In this document: piece by piece, positions 40,687-51,435 of the stretch | How positions within the stretch are numbered: position 1 is the stretch's first letter | How the letters are laid out: each line of letters starts with the position of its first letter | NCBI GenBank assembly: GCA_007693325.1 | Contig: REDW01000081.1 | Coordinates: 1 to 64,000 of the forward strand | DNA: 64,000 bases | Source: Spirochaetaceae bacterium | GTDB taxonomy: Bacteria > Spirochaetota > Spirochaetia > DSM-27196 > PWMO01 | Reading direction: 5' to 3' | Notes under the pieces: generated by a model | What the model was told of the DNA's origin: nothing | What the model saw: the letters and a program-made list of their open reading frames with translations, nothing else | Databases searched by the model: none | Position numbers and translations under genes: made by a program

Positions 40687-40688
40687 AG

Positions 40689-41609
40689 CTATTCTCCCTC
40701 TGCCTTGGCTACCCCGCCGCCGTGCGGATGTGCCTGTGCGTAGATCTTACGCAGTTTGCCCAACCCCATGTGGGTGTAGACCTGCGTGGTGGACAGTCCG
40801 GCGTGTCCCAGCAGCTCCTGCACCACGCGGATATCTGCACCATGGTCGAGCACGTGGGTTGCAAAACTGTGACGAAACGTGTGCGGCGAGGTGTGGGTCA
40901 CAATGCCGGCCTGCCTGACCCGCTTGTCTATGATCAGCGCAACACCACGCGCGCTGAGCGCGCCGGCGTTTTGGTTCAGGAACAGCGCACGCTCGGAGTC
41001 TGCACCGTGACGGTGCAACAACGCCGCGCGCAGCGGCAGATACTCCGCCAGCACTTTACGCGCCGGAGCCCCCATGAACACCATCCGGTCTTTGCGCCCC
41101 TTGCCGTGCGCGATAACGCTGCCTTTCTTGAAATTGATGTCATCCACGCAGATCGCCACAAGCTCAGAGACGCGGCAGCCGGTGGAATAGAGCGTCTCGA
41201 GTATCAGCCGGTCACGCACGCTCTCAAAGTCACCACCCTCGATAGCCAGCAATGTCGATATATCGGCTTCGAAAAGGATGTCCGGCAGGCTGCGTTCGCG
41301 ACGCAGACTCCTGACGCCGTCAGCCGGCGACGCGTCGATCAAACCCTGGCGGCGCAGAAAACGGTAGTAGCCCTTCAACGCGGACAGCTTGCGGTTAATC
41401 GATGACGAGGCAATGTTCATCCGCGCCAGATGCGATACCCACGCGCGTACCACTCGCGTGTCTATGCTCTGCTGGCTGCCAACCCAGGCAAAGAACGAGG
41501 CCAGATCAACTCCGTAGGCACGGACGGTAGCCGGTGAAAGGTTCCTCACGCTGGTGAGATACTTGAGATAGCGTTCCAGGTGGTCTGCCTGATTCCGGTG
41601 TTTGTTCAT
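40689..41609 (-). CDS. xerC: Tyrosine recombinase XerC
   Basis: [38 protein letters not shown]; adjacent to hslV. Confidence 0.93.
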   Translation of the reverse strand: MNKHRNQADHLERYLKYLTSVRNLSPATVRAYGVDLASFFAWVGSQQSIDTRVVRAWVSHLARMNIASSSINRKLSALKGYYRFLRRQGLIDASPADGVRSLRRERSLPDILFEADISTLLAIEGGDFESVRDRLILETLYSTGCRVSELVAICVDDINFKKGSVIAHGKGRKDRMVFMGAPARKVLAEYLPLRAALLHRHGADSERALFLNQNAGALSARGVALIIDKRVRQAGIVTHTSPHTFRHSFATHVLDHGADIRVVQELLGHAGLSTTQVYTHMGLGKLRKIYAQAHPHGGGVAKAEGE

Positions 41610-42595
41610 TTGAACCCTACCTTCAACTCCGCCTCCAGTTCCAGCGCCAGCTGCCGGCCGGCCGCTGCAGGACGTCGATCAGCCGATACGACTGTCACCG
41701 TTGCAGACGCCGCAGCCGGGGCGGCGCTGCCGCCCACCCAGTCGGCGATGATGTCGGCTGCCGTACTCACCATGACAGAGCCGTCGGCGGCCAGGTTGCG
41801 GCCGCCGGCTCCGCTGTCGCCGTCGAGTCCTTCGCGTAAGACAAACAGATCGCGGCCCTGTTCCAGCGCGTACTCGGCGGTGATCAGGGCTCCCGAGCGA
41901 ATCGGAGCCTCCGCCACCACCACGGCGCGCGCCAGTCCGCTGATAATTCGGTTGCGCTCGGGAAAGTGATAGCGCGTTGGCGCGGTGCGCGGAGGATACT
42001 CACTGACAAGGGCGCCTCCATTGGCCAGGATGCCACGTGCCAGCGCTTTGTGCGCCTGCGGGTAGATGACATCGATGCCGCTGCCGAGTACCGCCAGCGT
42101 TACACCGTGCGCACTTACCACGCCGGCGTGTGCGGCCGCATCGATGCCGCGAGCCAGCCCAGAGACCACCGCAATCCCGGCAGCAGCACAACTCTCTGCC
42201 AGACGGCGGGTTGCCAGCAGGGCCTGCTCGCTGGGGCTGCGCGTTCCTACAATCGCCACCAGCGGCCTGTCCCACGCCGGTAGTGTGCCGCGGTAGTGCA
42301 ACAGGAACGGCGGATCGTAGATCGCCCCCAGCTGCGCCGGATACGCGTTGTCAGTGACCAGGATTGTTCCAATTGACTCGCGCTCGAGGTAACGCACGTC
42401 CTGTTCGGCCTGGTGCAGAAAACGCGCCGGATCCCAGCTTGTGGCTCGCAGGATCCTCCCGACTATCTGCGAGAGGTCATCGACAGAGAGCGACAGAAAG
42501 AACTGTTCGCTGTCAACCAGCTCTGCTACAAGCTGTTTCTCGCGGCAGGTCAGAAACTCAGCGCGGTTGATTGCCAGCAGGAAGCGCGATTTCAT
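41606..42595 (-). CDS. dprA: DNA processing protein DprA/Smf
   Basis: VAIVGTRSPSEQALLATRRLAE; VVSGLARGIDAAAH. Confidence 0.95.
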   Translation of the reverse strand: MKSRFLLAINRAEFLTCREKQLVAELVDSEQFFLSLSVDDLSQIVGRILRATSWDPARFLHQAEQDVRYLERESIGTILVTDNAYPAQLGAIYDPPFLLHYRGTLPAWDRPLVAIVGTRSPSEQALLATRRLAESCAAAGIAVVSGLARGIDAAAHAGVVSAHGVTLAVLGSGIDVIYPQAHKALARGILANGGALVSEYPPRTAPTRYHFPERNRIISGLARAVVVAEAPIRSGALITAEYALEQGRDLFVLREGLDGDSGAGGRNLAADGSVMVSTAADIIADWVGGSAAPAAASATVTVVSADRRPAAAGRQLALELEAELKVGFK

Positions 42596-43353
42596 CGCAT
42601 TGCCTCCCGCACCTGGTCCCGATTGCGAATTGCTTCCCTCCTGATAGACTCGTCATCAGCGGTCTCGGCTACACGGCCGTACATCTGCGCCGCCTGCTCC
42701 AGCCGCCCGGTTGCCGCGTAGACGCGCGCCAGCAGTGCCATTGCCTGAACATGGCGCGACTGCCGCTGCAGCACCTGCTCCAGCAGCGGTTCAGCCTCGG
42801 CAGGTCGATCGAGTTCAAACACGTAGAGTATCGCGAGGGCGTAGAGCGCGCTCACGTAACGCGGATTGAGCTCGATCGCACGCCGGTAGAAAGACTCCGC
42901 GTGTTGCAGATAGCGCTCACGCTCGGCGTGCTCGACCTGGGCCTTCGAGAAACGCGCCGCAGAAACCCCTGCCCAGTAGAACAGCACCGGGTTTTCCGGC
43001 TCGATGCGGATGGCCTGCTGCAGCTGTTCCAGAGCCAGACCATACATGCCGCGGTCGATGTATTCGATTGCCAGCATTCTATGATACACACCCAGCTGTT
43101 GCGACGCTTCAACTTTGCGCTCGACAATCTCTTCAAACTCGCGAATTCCCTCCTGAAGTTCACGAATTCTCTGATCGCTGATACCCTCGCGCCCGTACTC
43201 GGGCGATTCCATAGCGCTAAGCTCGCGTAACATTGGATCATCATCGCGGCTGCACGCTGAGAGCAGCAGCGAGAGTCCCACAGCCATCAGCGCCGACGCC
43301 AGAATTGAAAGTGTGCGCTTTTGCGTGTGTTCGGCGTGGCTTAGCTGCAACAT
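42592..43353 (-). CDS. TPR-repeat lipoprotein
   Basis: Lipobox LLLSAC; TPR-like helical repeats. Confidence 0.85.
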   Translation of the reverse strand: MLQLSHAEHTQKRTLSILASALMAVGLSLLLSACSRDDDPMLRELSAMESPEYGREGISDQRIRELQEGIREFEEIVERKVEASQQLGVYHRMLAIEYIDRGMYGLALEQLQQAIRIEPENPVLFYWAGVSAARFSKAQVEHAERERYLQHAESFYRRAIELNPRYVSALYALAILYVFELDRPAEAEPLLEQVLQRQSRHVQAMALLARVYAATGRLEQAAQMYGRVAETADDESIRREAIRNRDQVREAMR

Positions 43354-43358
43354 CTCGG

Positions 43359-44246
43359 CTAACCTCTTGGATGGTGCGTTGTGTGCCAGGTTTGCAACGC
43401 TTCCTTATCTATATGGGTGTAGATCTGAGTGGTTGCGATATCCGCGTGCCCCAGCAGCTCCTGAACTGCGCGTAGATCGGCACCGCCTTCCAGCAGATGG
43501 GTAGCAAAAGAATGGCGCAGCGTGTGAACCTTGGCGCGAATCCCGGCTTTGGCGCACAATTCGTGGAACTTTTTCCACATTCCCTTGCGCGACAAACCGC
43601 TTCCGAGATGATTGAGGAACAGCTTATCGCTGCGGCGATTGCCCCTGACCAGCCTGGGGCGGCCATCCTTAATGTAGCTGCGCAACCAGCGCACCGCTTC
43701 CGGCCCCATTGGGACCAGACGTTCCTTGCCGCCCTTACCGCGGACGCGTAGAACTCCCTCTTCAAGGTATACCTTGGCCACCGTCAGATCAACCGTTTCC
43801 GAAATACGCAGCCCTGAAGAGTAGATGAGTTCAAATAGCGCACGGTCACGTAGTCCCAGTGGAGTAGAGACGTCCACCGCTTTGAGCAATGCTTCGACCT
43901 CTTCAACCGAAAGCACCCCGGGCACGCGATGCTCCATCTTGGGAGACTCTACCAGCAGCGCCGGATTGTCGCTGCGCTGCTCATCGAGTACCAGAAACTG
44001 CAGAAACGAACGCAGCGCCGAGAGAATCTTGGCCACGGTTCGCTGGTCAACACCGTTGTCGCGTGTCTGGCGGTCAATGAGATAGTCAGCAATCGTAGTC
44101 ACGCCCACCTCGGCCGCCGTCTCGCCGCGCTCTTCGAGATAGGCCTCAAACAGTCCGGACTCACGCACGTAGGTCTCCACAGTGCGCGGTGACAAACGCA
44201 GCTCGGTCACCAGGTAGTCACTGAAGCGCTGGGCGAAGTGCATCAC
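43359..44246 (-). CDS. xerD: Tyrosine recombinase XerD
   Basis: [51 protein letters not shown]. Confidence 0.94.
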   Translation of the reverse strand: MMHFAQRFSDYLVTELRLSPRTVETYVRESGLFEAYLEERGETAAEVGVTTIADYLIDRQTRDNGVDQRTVAKILSALRSFLQFLVLDEQRSDNPALLVESPKMEHRVPGVLSVEEVEALLKAVDVSTPLGLRDRALFELIYSSGLRISETVDLTVAKVYLEEGVLRVRGKGGKERLVPMGPEAVRWLRSYIKDGRPRLVRGNRRSDKLFLNHLGSGLSRKGMWKKFHELCAKAGIRAKVHTLRHSFATHLLEGGADLRAVQELLGHADIATTQIYTHIDKEALQTWHTTHHPRG

Positions 44247-45424
44247 GCGCCGCCCGATCCCCCGGAAACCTGCCGGTAACGCAGTACAGCGGGGATGCCC
44301 AGTTCTTCGGTAATCGGCTCGTCACTGCTGAGGTTGTCGCGCGACTGCCGCCCGCGCCCGCTGGTCATCTCAACCCACTCATCGAGTGAAATGAACTGTT
44401 CGCGTTTCTGCTTGGTCGGCTCGGCGGCAGCGTCGTGACGGATCTCGTTGTCAAATCCGGTGGCAATGACGGTTACCTTGACTTCGTTCTCCATCAGTTC
44501 GTCAACCGCGCTGCCGGCGATAATCAGGGCGTCGTCATCGGCGTTAGCGGTGATGATATTGAGAACTTCCTCGTACTCGGATAACGAAAAATCCAGTCCG
44601 CCGGAGACGTTGACCAGAATGCCTTTGGCACCCTCGATGCGCGCATCTTCGAGCAGCGGGTTGTTGATGGCGTTGGTAGCGGCATCCACGGCTCGATTCT
44701 CGCCGTTGCCGACGCCGATACCCATCAACGCATCACCGCGTCCGTTCATGATGGTCTTGACGTCGGCAAAGTCGATGTTGATCTCGCCCGGTTTAGTGAT
44801 CAGATCCGATATTCCCTGCACACCCTGGCGCAGCACGTCATCGGCGATCAGAAACGCCTCCTTGATGGGCGTACGACGCTCGACAATCTTGAGCAGGTGC
44901 TGGTTGGGAATAGTTATCAGGGTATCGACGGCTTCGCGGAGTTTGGCGATTCCCTCCTCGGCAAGCTGTAGTTTGCGTCGCCCCTCAAAGTCAAATGGCT
45001 TGGTAACAACCGCCACCGTCAGGATGCCCATCTCCTTGGCAACTTCGGCGATTACCGGCGCGGCTCCGGTTCCCGTCCCGCCTCCCATACCGGCGGTGAT
45101 AAAGACCATGTCCGCACCGCGAATGACGTTCTGAATCTCCTCCTTGTCCTCCATTGCGGCCTTCTCGCCCACTTCAGGCTTACCGCCGGCGCCTAATCCG
45201 CCAGTGAGCTTGGAGCCCAGCGGCAACCGCGTTTCCGCGTTGGACATCTGCAGCGCCTGCAGGTCGGTGTTGACCGCCATGAACTCAACATTGCCCAGAC
45301 CGCTGGCGATCATGCGGTTGACGGCGTTACTGCCGCCGCCCCCAACACCAATCACCTTGATGACCGTCGGGTTCCCGAAGGAATCCTGCAACGACGTGCT
45401 TTCCTCGATGATCTCGAACTTCAT
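44243..45424 (-). CDS. ftsZ: Cell division protein FtsZ
   Basis: [33 protein letters not shown]; start at MKFEIIEES. Confidence 0.97.
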   Translation of the reverse strand: MKFEIIEESTSLQDSFGNPTVIKVIGVGGGGSNAVNRMIASGLGNVEFMAVNTDLQALQMSNAETRLPLGSKLTGGLGAGGKPEVGEKAAMEDKEEIQNVIRGADMVFITAGMGGGTGTGAAPVIAEVAKEMGILTVAVVTKPFDFEGRRKLQLAEEGIAKLREAVDTLITIPNQHLLKIVERRTPIKEAFLIADDVLRQGVQGISDLITKPGEINIDFADVKTIMNGRGDALMGIGVGNGENRAVDAATNAINNPLLEDARIEGAKGILVNVSGGLDFSLSEYEEVLNIITANADDDALIIAGSAVDELMENEVKVTVIATGFDNEIRHDAAAEPTKQKREQFISLDEWVEMTSGRGRQSRDNLSSDEPITEELGIPAVLRYRQVSGGSGGA

Positions 45425-45449
45425 ATCCCCTCCCAAGGTTATCGACTCG

Positions 45450-45507
45450 CTCGTCCGTACTGCAGTAGACGAGAAGGTCCGCTCTTACCCAATCTATCCC
45501 AATCTAT
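45450..45507. repeat. ftsA-ftsZ junction: imperfect hairpin (45450-45473) and tandem 10-bp repeat CCCAATCTAT x2 (45488-45507)
   Basis: CTCGTC-CGTACTGCAGTA-GACGAG; CCCAATCTATCCCAATCTAT read directly. Confidence 0.6.
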
Positions 45508-46739
45508 TCAAAGAAGTTGCGTAACCAACCTCTGAATCCCTCCATCATTCCCGGCTGCTGCTCTTTGCGCTGGCCGTCGCGACCGGCCGCGGTCAAAATC
45601 GAATCACGATAGAGCATCAACCCTACAACCGTTGCAAAATCTGCTCTCTGGTAGTGATTGATTGAACCGCCGAGATTGGCCGGCTGCCCTACGCGTGCCG
45701 CGGTCTGGAATACATCCTGCGCCAGTTCAACTGCACCGTTCAGCAGCGCGCCGCCGCCGGTCAGCACCACGCCACCACCGAGGTGTTTCATCAGCCCCTT
45801 CTTTTCGATGCGCTCGCGTACCAGCGCAAAAATTTCGGCCATGCGCGGTTCAATTATGTTGGCAATATCGCGCTTGCGTGCCGACAGCGGTGGCCTTCCG
45901 CCAACACCGGGAATGATTACCGGCTCACCCTCTTCTACCAGCGAGCCGTAGCAGCAGCCGGAATCACGCTTGATGGCTTCAGCGGATTCCATCGGTGTCT
46001 TGAGCATGATCGAGAGATCCGAGGTAACCTGCGCCCCGCCAACCGGAAGCACGCTGGTGTAGTACGGAGCGCCGTCTATGTGCAGCAGCACATCGGTTGT
46101 TCCTCCGCCAAGGTCGACCAACAGCACACCCAATTCCTGCTCATCCTTTGACAGCACTGCCCTGGATGACGCCAACGACTGAAGCACGATGTCCTCGACT
46201 TTGAAACCAGAACGGTTGATGCACTTGACCAGGTTCTGCGCCGAGGTAACCGAGCCGGTTATGATGTGCACCTCGGCTTCCAGCCGCACTCCGATCATGT
46301 CGAGCGGGTTACGGATACCGCCCTGATCGTCCACGATGAACTCCTGCGGAATCACGTGCAGCACCTCGCGGTCCATCGGTATGACCACCGCCTTGGCGGC
46401 GTCAATCACCCGGTCCACATCGTTCTGCGTTATCTCGCGGCCTTTACCGGTCACCGCAACTACACCGCGCGAGTTCAACCCCTCGATATGCCCACCGGCG
46501 ATACCGGTAACCACCGACTCCACCTCGCGCCCGGCCATCTGCTCGGCGGCTTCAATAGCCGCGTTTACCGATTTGAGAGTACTCTCGATATTGATGACCA
46601 CCCCGCGGCGCAGGCCGTAGGAAGGACTCTCTCCAACGCCGGTGATCTGCAGCCTGTCGTTTTCATCGTATTCTCCGATAACCGCGGCCACTTTGGTAGT
46701 ACCGATATCGAGCCCGACGATCATGTCATCTGAGGCCAC
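45504..46739 (-). CDS. ftsA: Cell division protein FtsA
   Basis: IVGLDIGTTKVAAVIGE; VDLGGGTTDVLLH. Confidence 0.97.
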   Translation of the reverse strand: MASDDMIVGLDIGTTKVAAVIGEYDENDRLQITGVGESPSYGLRRGVVINIESTLKSVNAAIEAAEQMAGREVESVVTGIAGGHIEGLNSRGVVAVTGKGREITQNDVDRVIDAAKAVVIPMDREVLHVIPQEFIVDDQGGIRNPLDMIGVRLEAEVHIITGSVTSAQNLVKCINRSGFKVEDIVLQSLASSRAVLSKDEQELGVLLVDLGGGTTDVLLHIDGAPYYTSVLPVGGAQVTSDLSIMLKTPMESAEAIKRDSGCCYGSLVEEGEPVIIPGVGGRPPLSARKRDIANIIEPRMAEIFALVRERIEKKGLMKHLGGGVVLTGGGALLNGAVELAQDVFQTAARVGQPANLGGSINHYQRADFATVVGLMLYRDSILTAAGRDGQRKEQQPGMMEGFRGWLRNFFE

Positions 46740-47561
46740 TCAATCCTCCCTCAGCCGGTAGACTACTTCACCGGCGCGAAAATCGAGTTCCGCGAGCGCC
46801 GACAGCTTGCCTTCGCGCTGAAACACGTCCAATACCATCACGATATACTTGAACAGCGTTTCGTCAAGGGTTGTTCCGATGCGCACCGGTACTGGATAGC
46901 TCACCGGGTAGAGCACCACGTCAAAATCCTGTTCACCGCGGCGCACGATCCGGTACTCGGAAATCTGGCGGAACAGCGCCGGCGCTGCCAGTTGCAGCTG
47001 CTTGAGATCGGCCAGGAAGCCGTGCAGCATCGCAGGCAGCTGGACTCCCGGACGCACGCTCTCCAACTGCAGTCCGGAAACCACCGGCAAATCCCAACCG
47101 CTGACCGCCGTACCGACTTCAAAAACCACACCGTGCTCATCGAAGACTACCGGAACACTGACTCCGCCCACAGTCGCAAACGATACCGCCAGCGGTTTAC
47201 GCGCCTCCAGTGAGATTCGCAGCGTATCGGGAAACGCCTTGTGCACCGTGGCGGAACGCACCGCGGGGTACTGTTCCAGGTTCTGCCGTATCATCTCGGT
47301 ATCCAGGGCAAAGAAATACTCCGACTCACCGATTCCGGCGATCTGCAGCAGTTCGGCGGTAGTAAAACGTAACTCACTCTCAACCGCCACTCTCTGGATC
47401 ACCAGAGTATCCTTGAGCAGCAGGTGAAACAGCGCTTCGGCGGCCCCCAGGCTGACAAGCACTACCGCCGCACCAATCAGCAGCGGATGGAATCTTTTGC
47501 GGTGCCCCCTGGTGCGGGCTCTGCCGTGAACGCGCCGCGCTCCAAGGACTGCATCAGCCAT
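46740..47561 (-). CDS. ftsQ: Cell division protein FtsQ/DivIB
   Basis: Single TM, POTRA-like region, FPDTLRISLEARKPLAV; between ftsW and ftsA. Confidence 0.88.
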   Translation of the reverse strand: MADAVLGARRVHGRARTRGHRKRFHPLLIGAAVVLVSLGAAEALFHLLLKDTLVIQRVAVESELRFTTAELLQIAGIGESEYFFALDTEMIRQNLEQYPAVRSATVHKAFPDTLRISLEARKPLAVSFATVGGVSVPVVFDEHGVVFEVGTAVSGWDLPVVSGLQLESVRPGVQLPAMLHGFLADLKQLQLAAPALFRQISEYRIVRRGEQDFDVVLYPVSYPVPVRIGTTLDETLFKYIVMVLDVFQREGKLSALAELDFRAGEVVYRLRED

Positions 47562-48684
47562 GCGTGTCTCCTTGTTCTGTTCGGCGCGAAATGTTGAGCA
47601 GCAGGCCGCACATTACCAGAGTCACAAACACGGATGAACCGCCGGACGAAAAGAACGGCAGCGGTACCCCGGTGGCCGGGACCAGCCCCGAGACCACCGC
47701 CATGTTGAGCAGCGCCTGCAGAAGGATACTGGAGGTAAGTCCAAAGGCCAGAAACGAGTGAAAGCGATTGCCGCAGCGATAGGCAACGCGGTAGCCCCGA
47801 TAGGCCAGCAGTGCAAACAGGGCCACAATCGCAATTACGCCAATGAAGCCGAGTTCCTCTGCAATCACGGCAAACACAAAATCTGAATGCGCCTCCGGCA
47901 GCCGGCCCAGTTTGCGCACGCTTGCGCCAACGCCCACACCCCACACTCCACCGTGCTCTAGTGCCGCGCGCGCGGTCAGCACCTGATAGCCGGCACCGGC
48001 GGGATCTCGCGCCGGATCGATGAACGCCAGAACGCGGTTGACGCGGTGCTCGCGTGTCAACAACAGCAACAGAGACAACGGGGTGATCATTGCTCCCAGA
48101 CTCAGGAAATAGCGTATCGGCACCCCGGCAATGAAGAACATCGCCATGGCAACCACAATCACAAACCCCGCGCTGGAAAAATCGTTCTGCAGGTAGATCA
48201 GCGCCACAAAGAGACCGACTACGATCACCGGAGGCAACAGCGCGTTAACCGGATCGTCTATCTGATCGTACTTGCGACTCAGAATATGCGCGAGGTAGAT
48301 CACCAGTGTCAGCTTCACCAGCTCGGAGGGCTGAAACGAATAACCCATCACGAAAATCCAGCGCCGCGCACCGAGAAAACGCACCCCAATGCCGGGTATG
48401 AAAGTGAGAATCATCAGCGCCAGCGTCAGCAACAGCAGCGACGGTATCCAGCGCTGCAGTCTATCCAGCGAGACGCGCGCCGCGGCCAGCGCCGCAATTG
48501 CCCCGAGGGCCACCCATGCCGATTGCCGACGCAGGAAATGCAGTGGATCGGCAAACAGGTTCTCTGCCCGAAAGTAGGATGATGAAAACAGCATCGTTGT
48601 TCCGATGCCGACCAGCATAAGCAGAACGGTGAGAAAGACGAGATCAAACTGTTTTTTTTCAACCCGTTCCGCGGTGAACATCAT
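47554..48684 (-). CDS. ftsW: Peptidoglycan polymerase FtsW (SEDS family)
   Basis: SEDS family; GVPLPFFSSGGSSVFVTLVMCGLLLNISRR. Confidence 0.96.
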   Translation of the reverse strand: MMFTAERVEKKQFDLVFLTVLLMLVGIGTTMLFSSSYFRAENLFADPLHFLRRQSAWVALGAIAALAAARVSLDRLQRWIPSLLLLTLALMILTFIPGIGVRFLGARRWIFVMGYSFQPSELVKLTLVIYLAHILSRKYDQIDDPVNALLPPVIVVGLFVALIYLQNDFSSAGFVIVVAMAMFFIAGVPIRYFLSLGAMITPLSLLLLLTREHRVNRVLAFIDPARDPAGAGYQVLTARAALEHGGVWGVGVGASVRKLGRLPEAHSDFVFAVIAEELGFIGVIAIVALFALLAYRGYRVAYRCGNRFHSFLAFGLTSSILLQALLNMAVVSGLVPATGVPLPFFSSGGSSVFVTLVMCGLLLNISRRTEQGDTHG

Positions 48685-49760
48685 CGTAACTTCAGTGTCG
48701 AGAGACTCAGAATTGCAAACAGACCACCGATTATCCACAGCCGCATCACGACTTTGGTCTCGGGCCAGCCCATCAGTTCAAAATGGTGGTGCAACGGAGC
48801 CATAAGAAAGACCCGTTTGCCGCGTGTCTTGTACGACACAACCTGAATGATGACCGACAACACCTCCAGGACGAATACGCCGCCCACCACCACCAGCAGA
48901 ATCTCTTTCTTGATCATCATGGCAACTACGCCTATTGCGCCGCCGAGCGCCAGGCTGCCGGTATCGCCCATCATGATCTCGGCTGGATGCGAGTTGTACC
49001 ACAAGAACCCTACGCACGCCCCGACAACCGCCAGGCAGTAGATCGCCAGCTCACCACCGCCAGGGATAAAAACGATCTGCAGGTACTGCGCAAAATCAAC
49101 GCGGCCGGCCAGATACGCCAGCACCGCAAACGTCAGTCCCACCATGATCACCAGTCCGGTTGCCAGGCCGTCGAGCCCATCGGTAAGATTCACGGCATTG
49201 GCGCAGCCGACCAGCAGAAACACGCCAAACGGAATATAGAACCACGACAGGTCGAGCAACGGATCCTTGAAGAACGGAAAGAACAGCTGAGTGGTAGTGG
49301 ATCCACCGCGCGCGTAGAGCCACACGGTTATTACCAGCGCGACGATTGTCTGCCCGGCGAACTTGACGCCGGCGCGCATGCCATCGGAGTTCCTGTGGTA
49401 CAGTTTCAGGTAATCGTCAACGAAGCCGATAGTGCCGAAGGCAACAACCGAGAACAGCGCAACCCACGTGTAGTGGTTTGAAATATCCATCCAGAGGATA
49501 CCCGAGATGGCGATTGCCGGCACCATCAGGAGCCCGCCCATTGTCGGAGTGCCCGATTTTGCCTGATGGCTCTTTGGTCCGTCGGCACGAATCGACTCGC
49601 CGGCCTCGCTGCGACGCAGACGGGCAATCATCGACGGTCCGACGAGAAAGCAGATCAGCAGCGCCGTGATTGCAGCGTATGCTGCACGAAACGTGATGTA
49701 CTGAAAGACGTTGAACGGCGTGAAGTAGCGCACCAACGGAAACAGGAATTCGTAGAACAT
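48681..49760 (-). CDS. mraY: Phospho-N-acetylmuramoyl-pentapeptide transferase
   Basis: GPKSHQAKSGTPTMGGLL; NAVNLTDGLDGLA. Confidence 0.97.
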   Translation of the reverse strand: MFYEFLFPLVRYFTPFNVFQYITFRAAYAAITALLICFLVGPSMIARLRRSEAGESIRADGPKSHQAKSGTPTMGGLLMVPAIAISGILWMDISNHYTWVALFSVVAFGTIGFVDDYLKLYHRNSDGMRAGVKFAGQTIVALVITVWLYARGGSTTTQLFFPFFKDPLLDLSWFYIPFGVFLLVGCANAVNLTDGLDGLATGLVIMVGLTFAVLAYLAGRVDFAQYLQIVFIPGGGELAIYCLAVVGACVGFLWYNSHPAEIMMGDTGSLALGGAIGVVAMMIKKEILLVVVGGVFVLEVLSVIIQVVSYKTRGKRVFLMAPLHHHFELMGWPETKVVMRLWIIGGLFAILSLSTLKLR

Positions 49761-49763
49761 GGC

Positions 49764-51158
49764 CTACTCCTCTTTTTCGGTGATGTACGGCACAAGCCGT
49801 TCAAGTTCGAGACTGCGGCTTCCCTTGATCAGCACCAGATCACCGGGAGACGTCAGTTCGCACAGCGCCTGAACCAACTCCTCAAACGAACTGCAGTAGT
49901 TCAGCCGCTGGTCATCGCTTGCCAGCGCTGCCGGAGCAAACTCCTGCCCCAGCAGCAGCACTGCATCAAGATCCGATTGCAGCGCGGATGCCAGTATGGC
50001 GCGATGCGCGTCAGCGGCGTGCTCGCCGAGTTCCTTCATCGCTCCGAGCACCGCAATGCGCTTGCCGTCGGTCTTCAACGATACGGCAAAGTCAAGCGCC
50101 TGCCGCACAGACTCCGGATTGGCGTTGTAGCAGTCCACAATTGCGGTGACCGCACCGTTGACGATCTGGCCGCGGCCGAACAGCGGGCGCACAGACTCAA
50201 TTGCATCAACGATTGCGTGCTCGTCTACCTCCAGAATCACGCCGATGTGAATTGCCGCCAGAGCGTTGCGCACGCTGTGCTCACCCGGTAGTGCCAGTCT
50301 GATCGAGTGCCCGCGCCACAACAGCGTTGATCCTTCCAGTCCACCACTGCGGTGCCCCTGCCATCCGTCGGTGGAGCGAGGGCCGTAGGGCAGGACCTCG
50401 CCGTCTACGCCTTCGGCGAGTTGCTCAAAGTGAGGCTCATCCTCCCAGATCAGCAGCCGTTGGCTTCCGTTGAATTCGGCACAGATCGATCTCTTTTCGT
50501 TGATGATTTTTGGGATCGAGCCGATATTGCCGATGTGGGCAGTCCCGATGTTGGTAATAAGCGCGATATCAGGACGTGCGATCGCAGCCAACTGGCGCAT
50601 CTCGCCGACGCGGTTCATACCCATCTCCAGCACTGCGAAGCGATGCTGCGGCGTGATGTCGAAGACCGACAGCGGCAACCCGATGTCGGAGTTAAGGTTA
50701 CCGCGGCTTACCAACGTCTGTGCGTGACGCGATACTATCGCCCCGACCAGCTCCTTGGTTGTTGTCTTGCCGTTACTGCCGGTAATGCCAATCACGCTCA
50801 GTTCCGGCATGCGAGAACGGTGTTCGGCAGCCAGCATCTGCAGTCCTGCCAGCGTATCGCTGACCGTCAGAATTGCCGCCCGCGGATAGTCTGCCGTCAA
50901 CCTCTCGATTGGGGGCATCAGCCCGCCGGCACCCTGATTTGAGGCCAGCACAGCAGCGGCACCGGCAGCCAACGCGTCTGCTACAAAACGGTGGCCGTCG
51001 GTGCGTTCACCGGGCAGCGCAACGAACAGCGCTCCCGCTGTAACCGCACGCGAATCCACCGCAACCGCGTTGATCCTGGCGCCGTCTGCACCGTGCAGGC
51101 GGGCAGAAAGAACTGCGGCGGCTTCGCGCGCGTCGAACAGCAGCGGAGCAGAACCCAT
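49764..51158 (-). CDS. murF: UDP-MurNAc-tripeptide-D-Ala-D-Ala ligase
   Basis: VIGITGSNGKTTTKELVGAI; start at MGSAPLLFD. Confidence 0.96.
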   Translation of the reverse strand: MGSAPLLFDAREAAAVLSARLHGADGARINAVAVDSRAVTAGALFVALPGERTDGHRFVADALAAGAAAVLASNQGAGGLMPPIERLTADYPRAAILTVSDTLAGLQMLAAEHRSRMPELSVIGITGSNGKTTTKELVGAIVSRHAQTLVSRGNLNSDIGLPLSVFDITPQHRFAVLEMGMNRVGEMRQLAAIARPDIALITNIGTAHIGNIGSIPKIINEKRSICAEFNGSQRLLIWEDEPHFEQLAEGVDGEVLPYGPRSTDGWQGHRSGGLEGSTLLWRGHSIRLALPGEHSVRNALAAIHIGVILEVDEHAIVDAIESVRPLFGRGQIVNGAVTAIVDCYNANPESVRQALDFAVSLKTDGKRIAVLGAMKELGEHAADAHRAILASALQSDLDAVLLLGQEFAPAALASDDQRLNYCSSFEELVQALCELTSPGDLVLIKGSRSLELERLVPYITEKEE

Positions 51159-51159
51159 G

Positions 51160-51435
51160 CTATCTCCTCGACTCCAGGTGGATGGTGAAAACGCGTGTGG
51201 CATCCACGCGTTCGAGTTCGAGCTGTTCTGCAGCGATTTCGCGGATACGCGAGGGTGACCGAAGCACCGAAAGGGTTGTGATGTAGCGCTTGTTTTCTTC
51301 AATGAGGTCGTGCTGCTGCTGCTCCAGCCGCGAAACCTCACGCGAGAGCATCTCAAAGCGAAATGCCTGCCACGTGTTGGCAAAAAGCAGAATCGGGAAA
51401 AGCAACGCGATCAGCACAACCAGATAGCGTTTCAC
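51160..51435 (-). CDS. ftsL: FtsL-like cell division protein
   Basis: 91 aa, N-terminal TM then coiled coil, between rsmH and murF. Confidence 0.8.
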   Translation of the reverse strand: MKRYLVVLIALLFPILLFANTWQAFRFEMLSREVSRLEQQQHDLIEENKRYITTLSVLRSPSRIREIAAEQLELERVDATRVFTIHLESRR

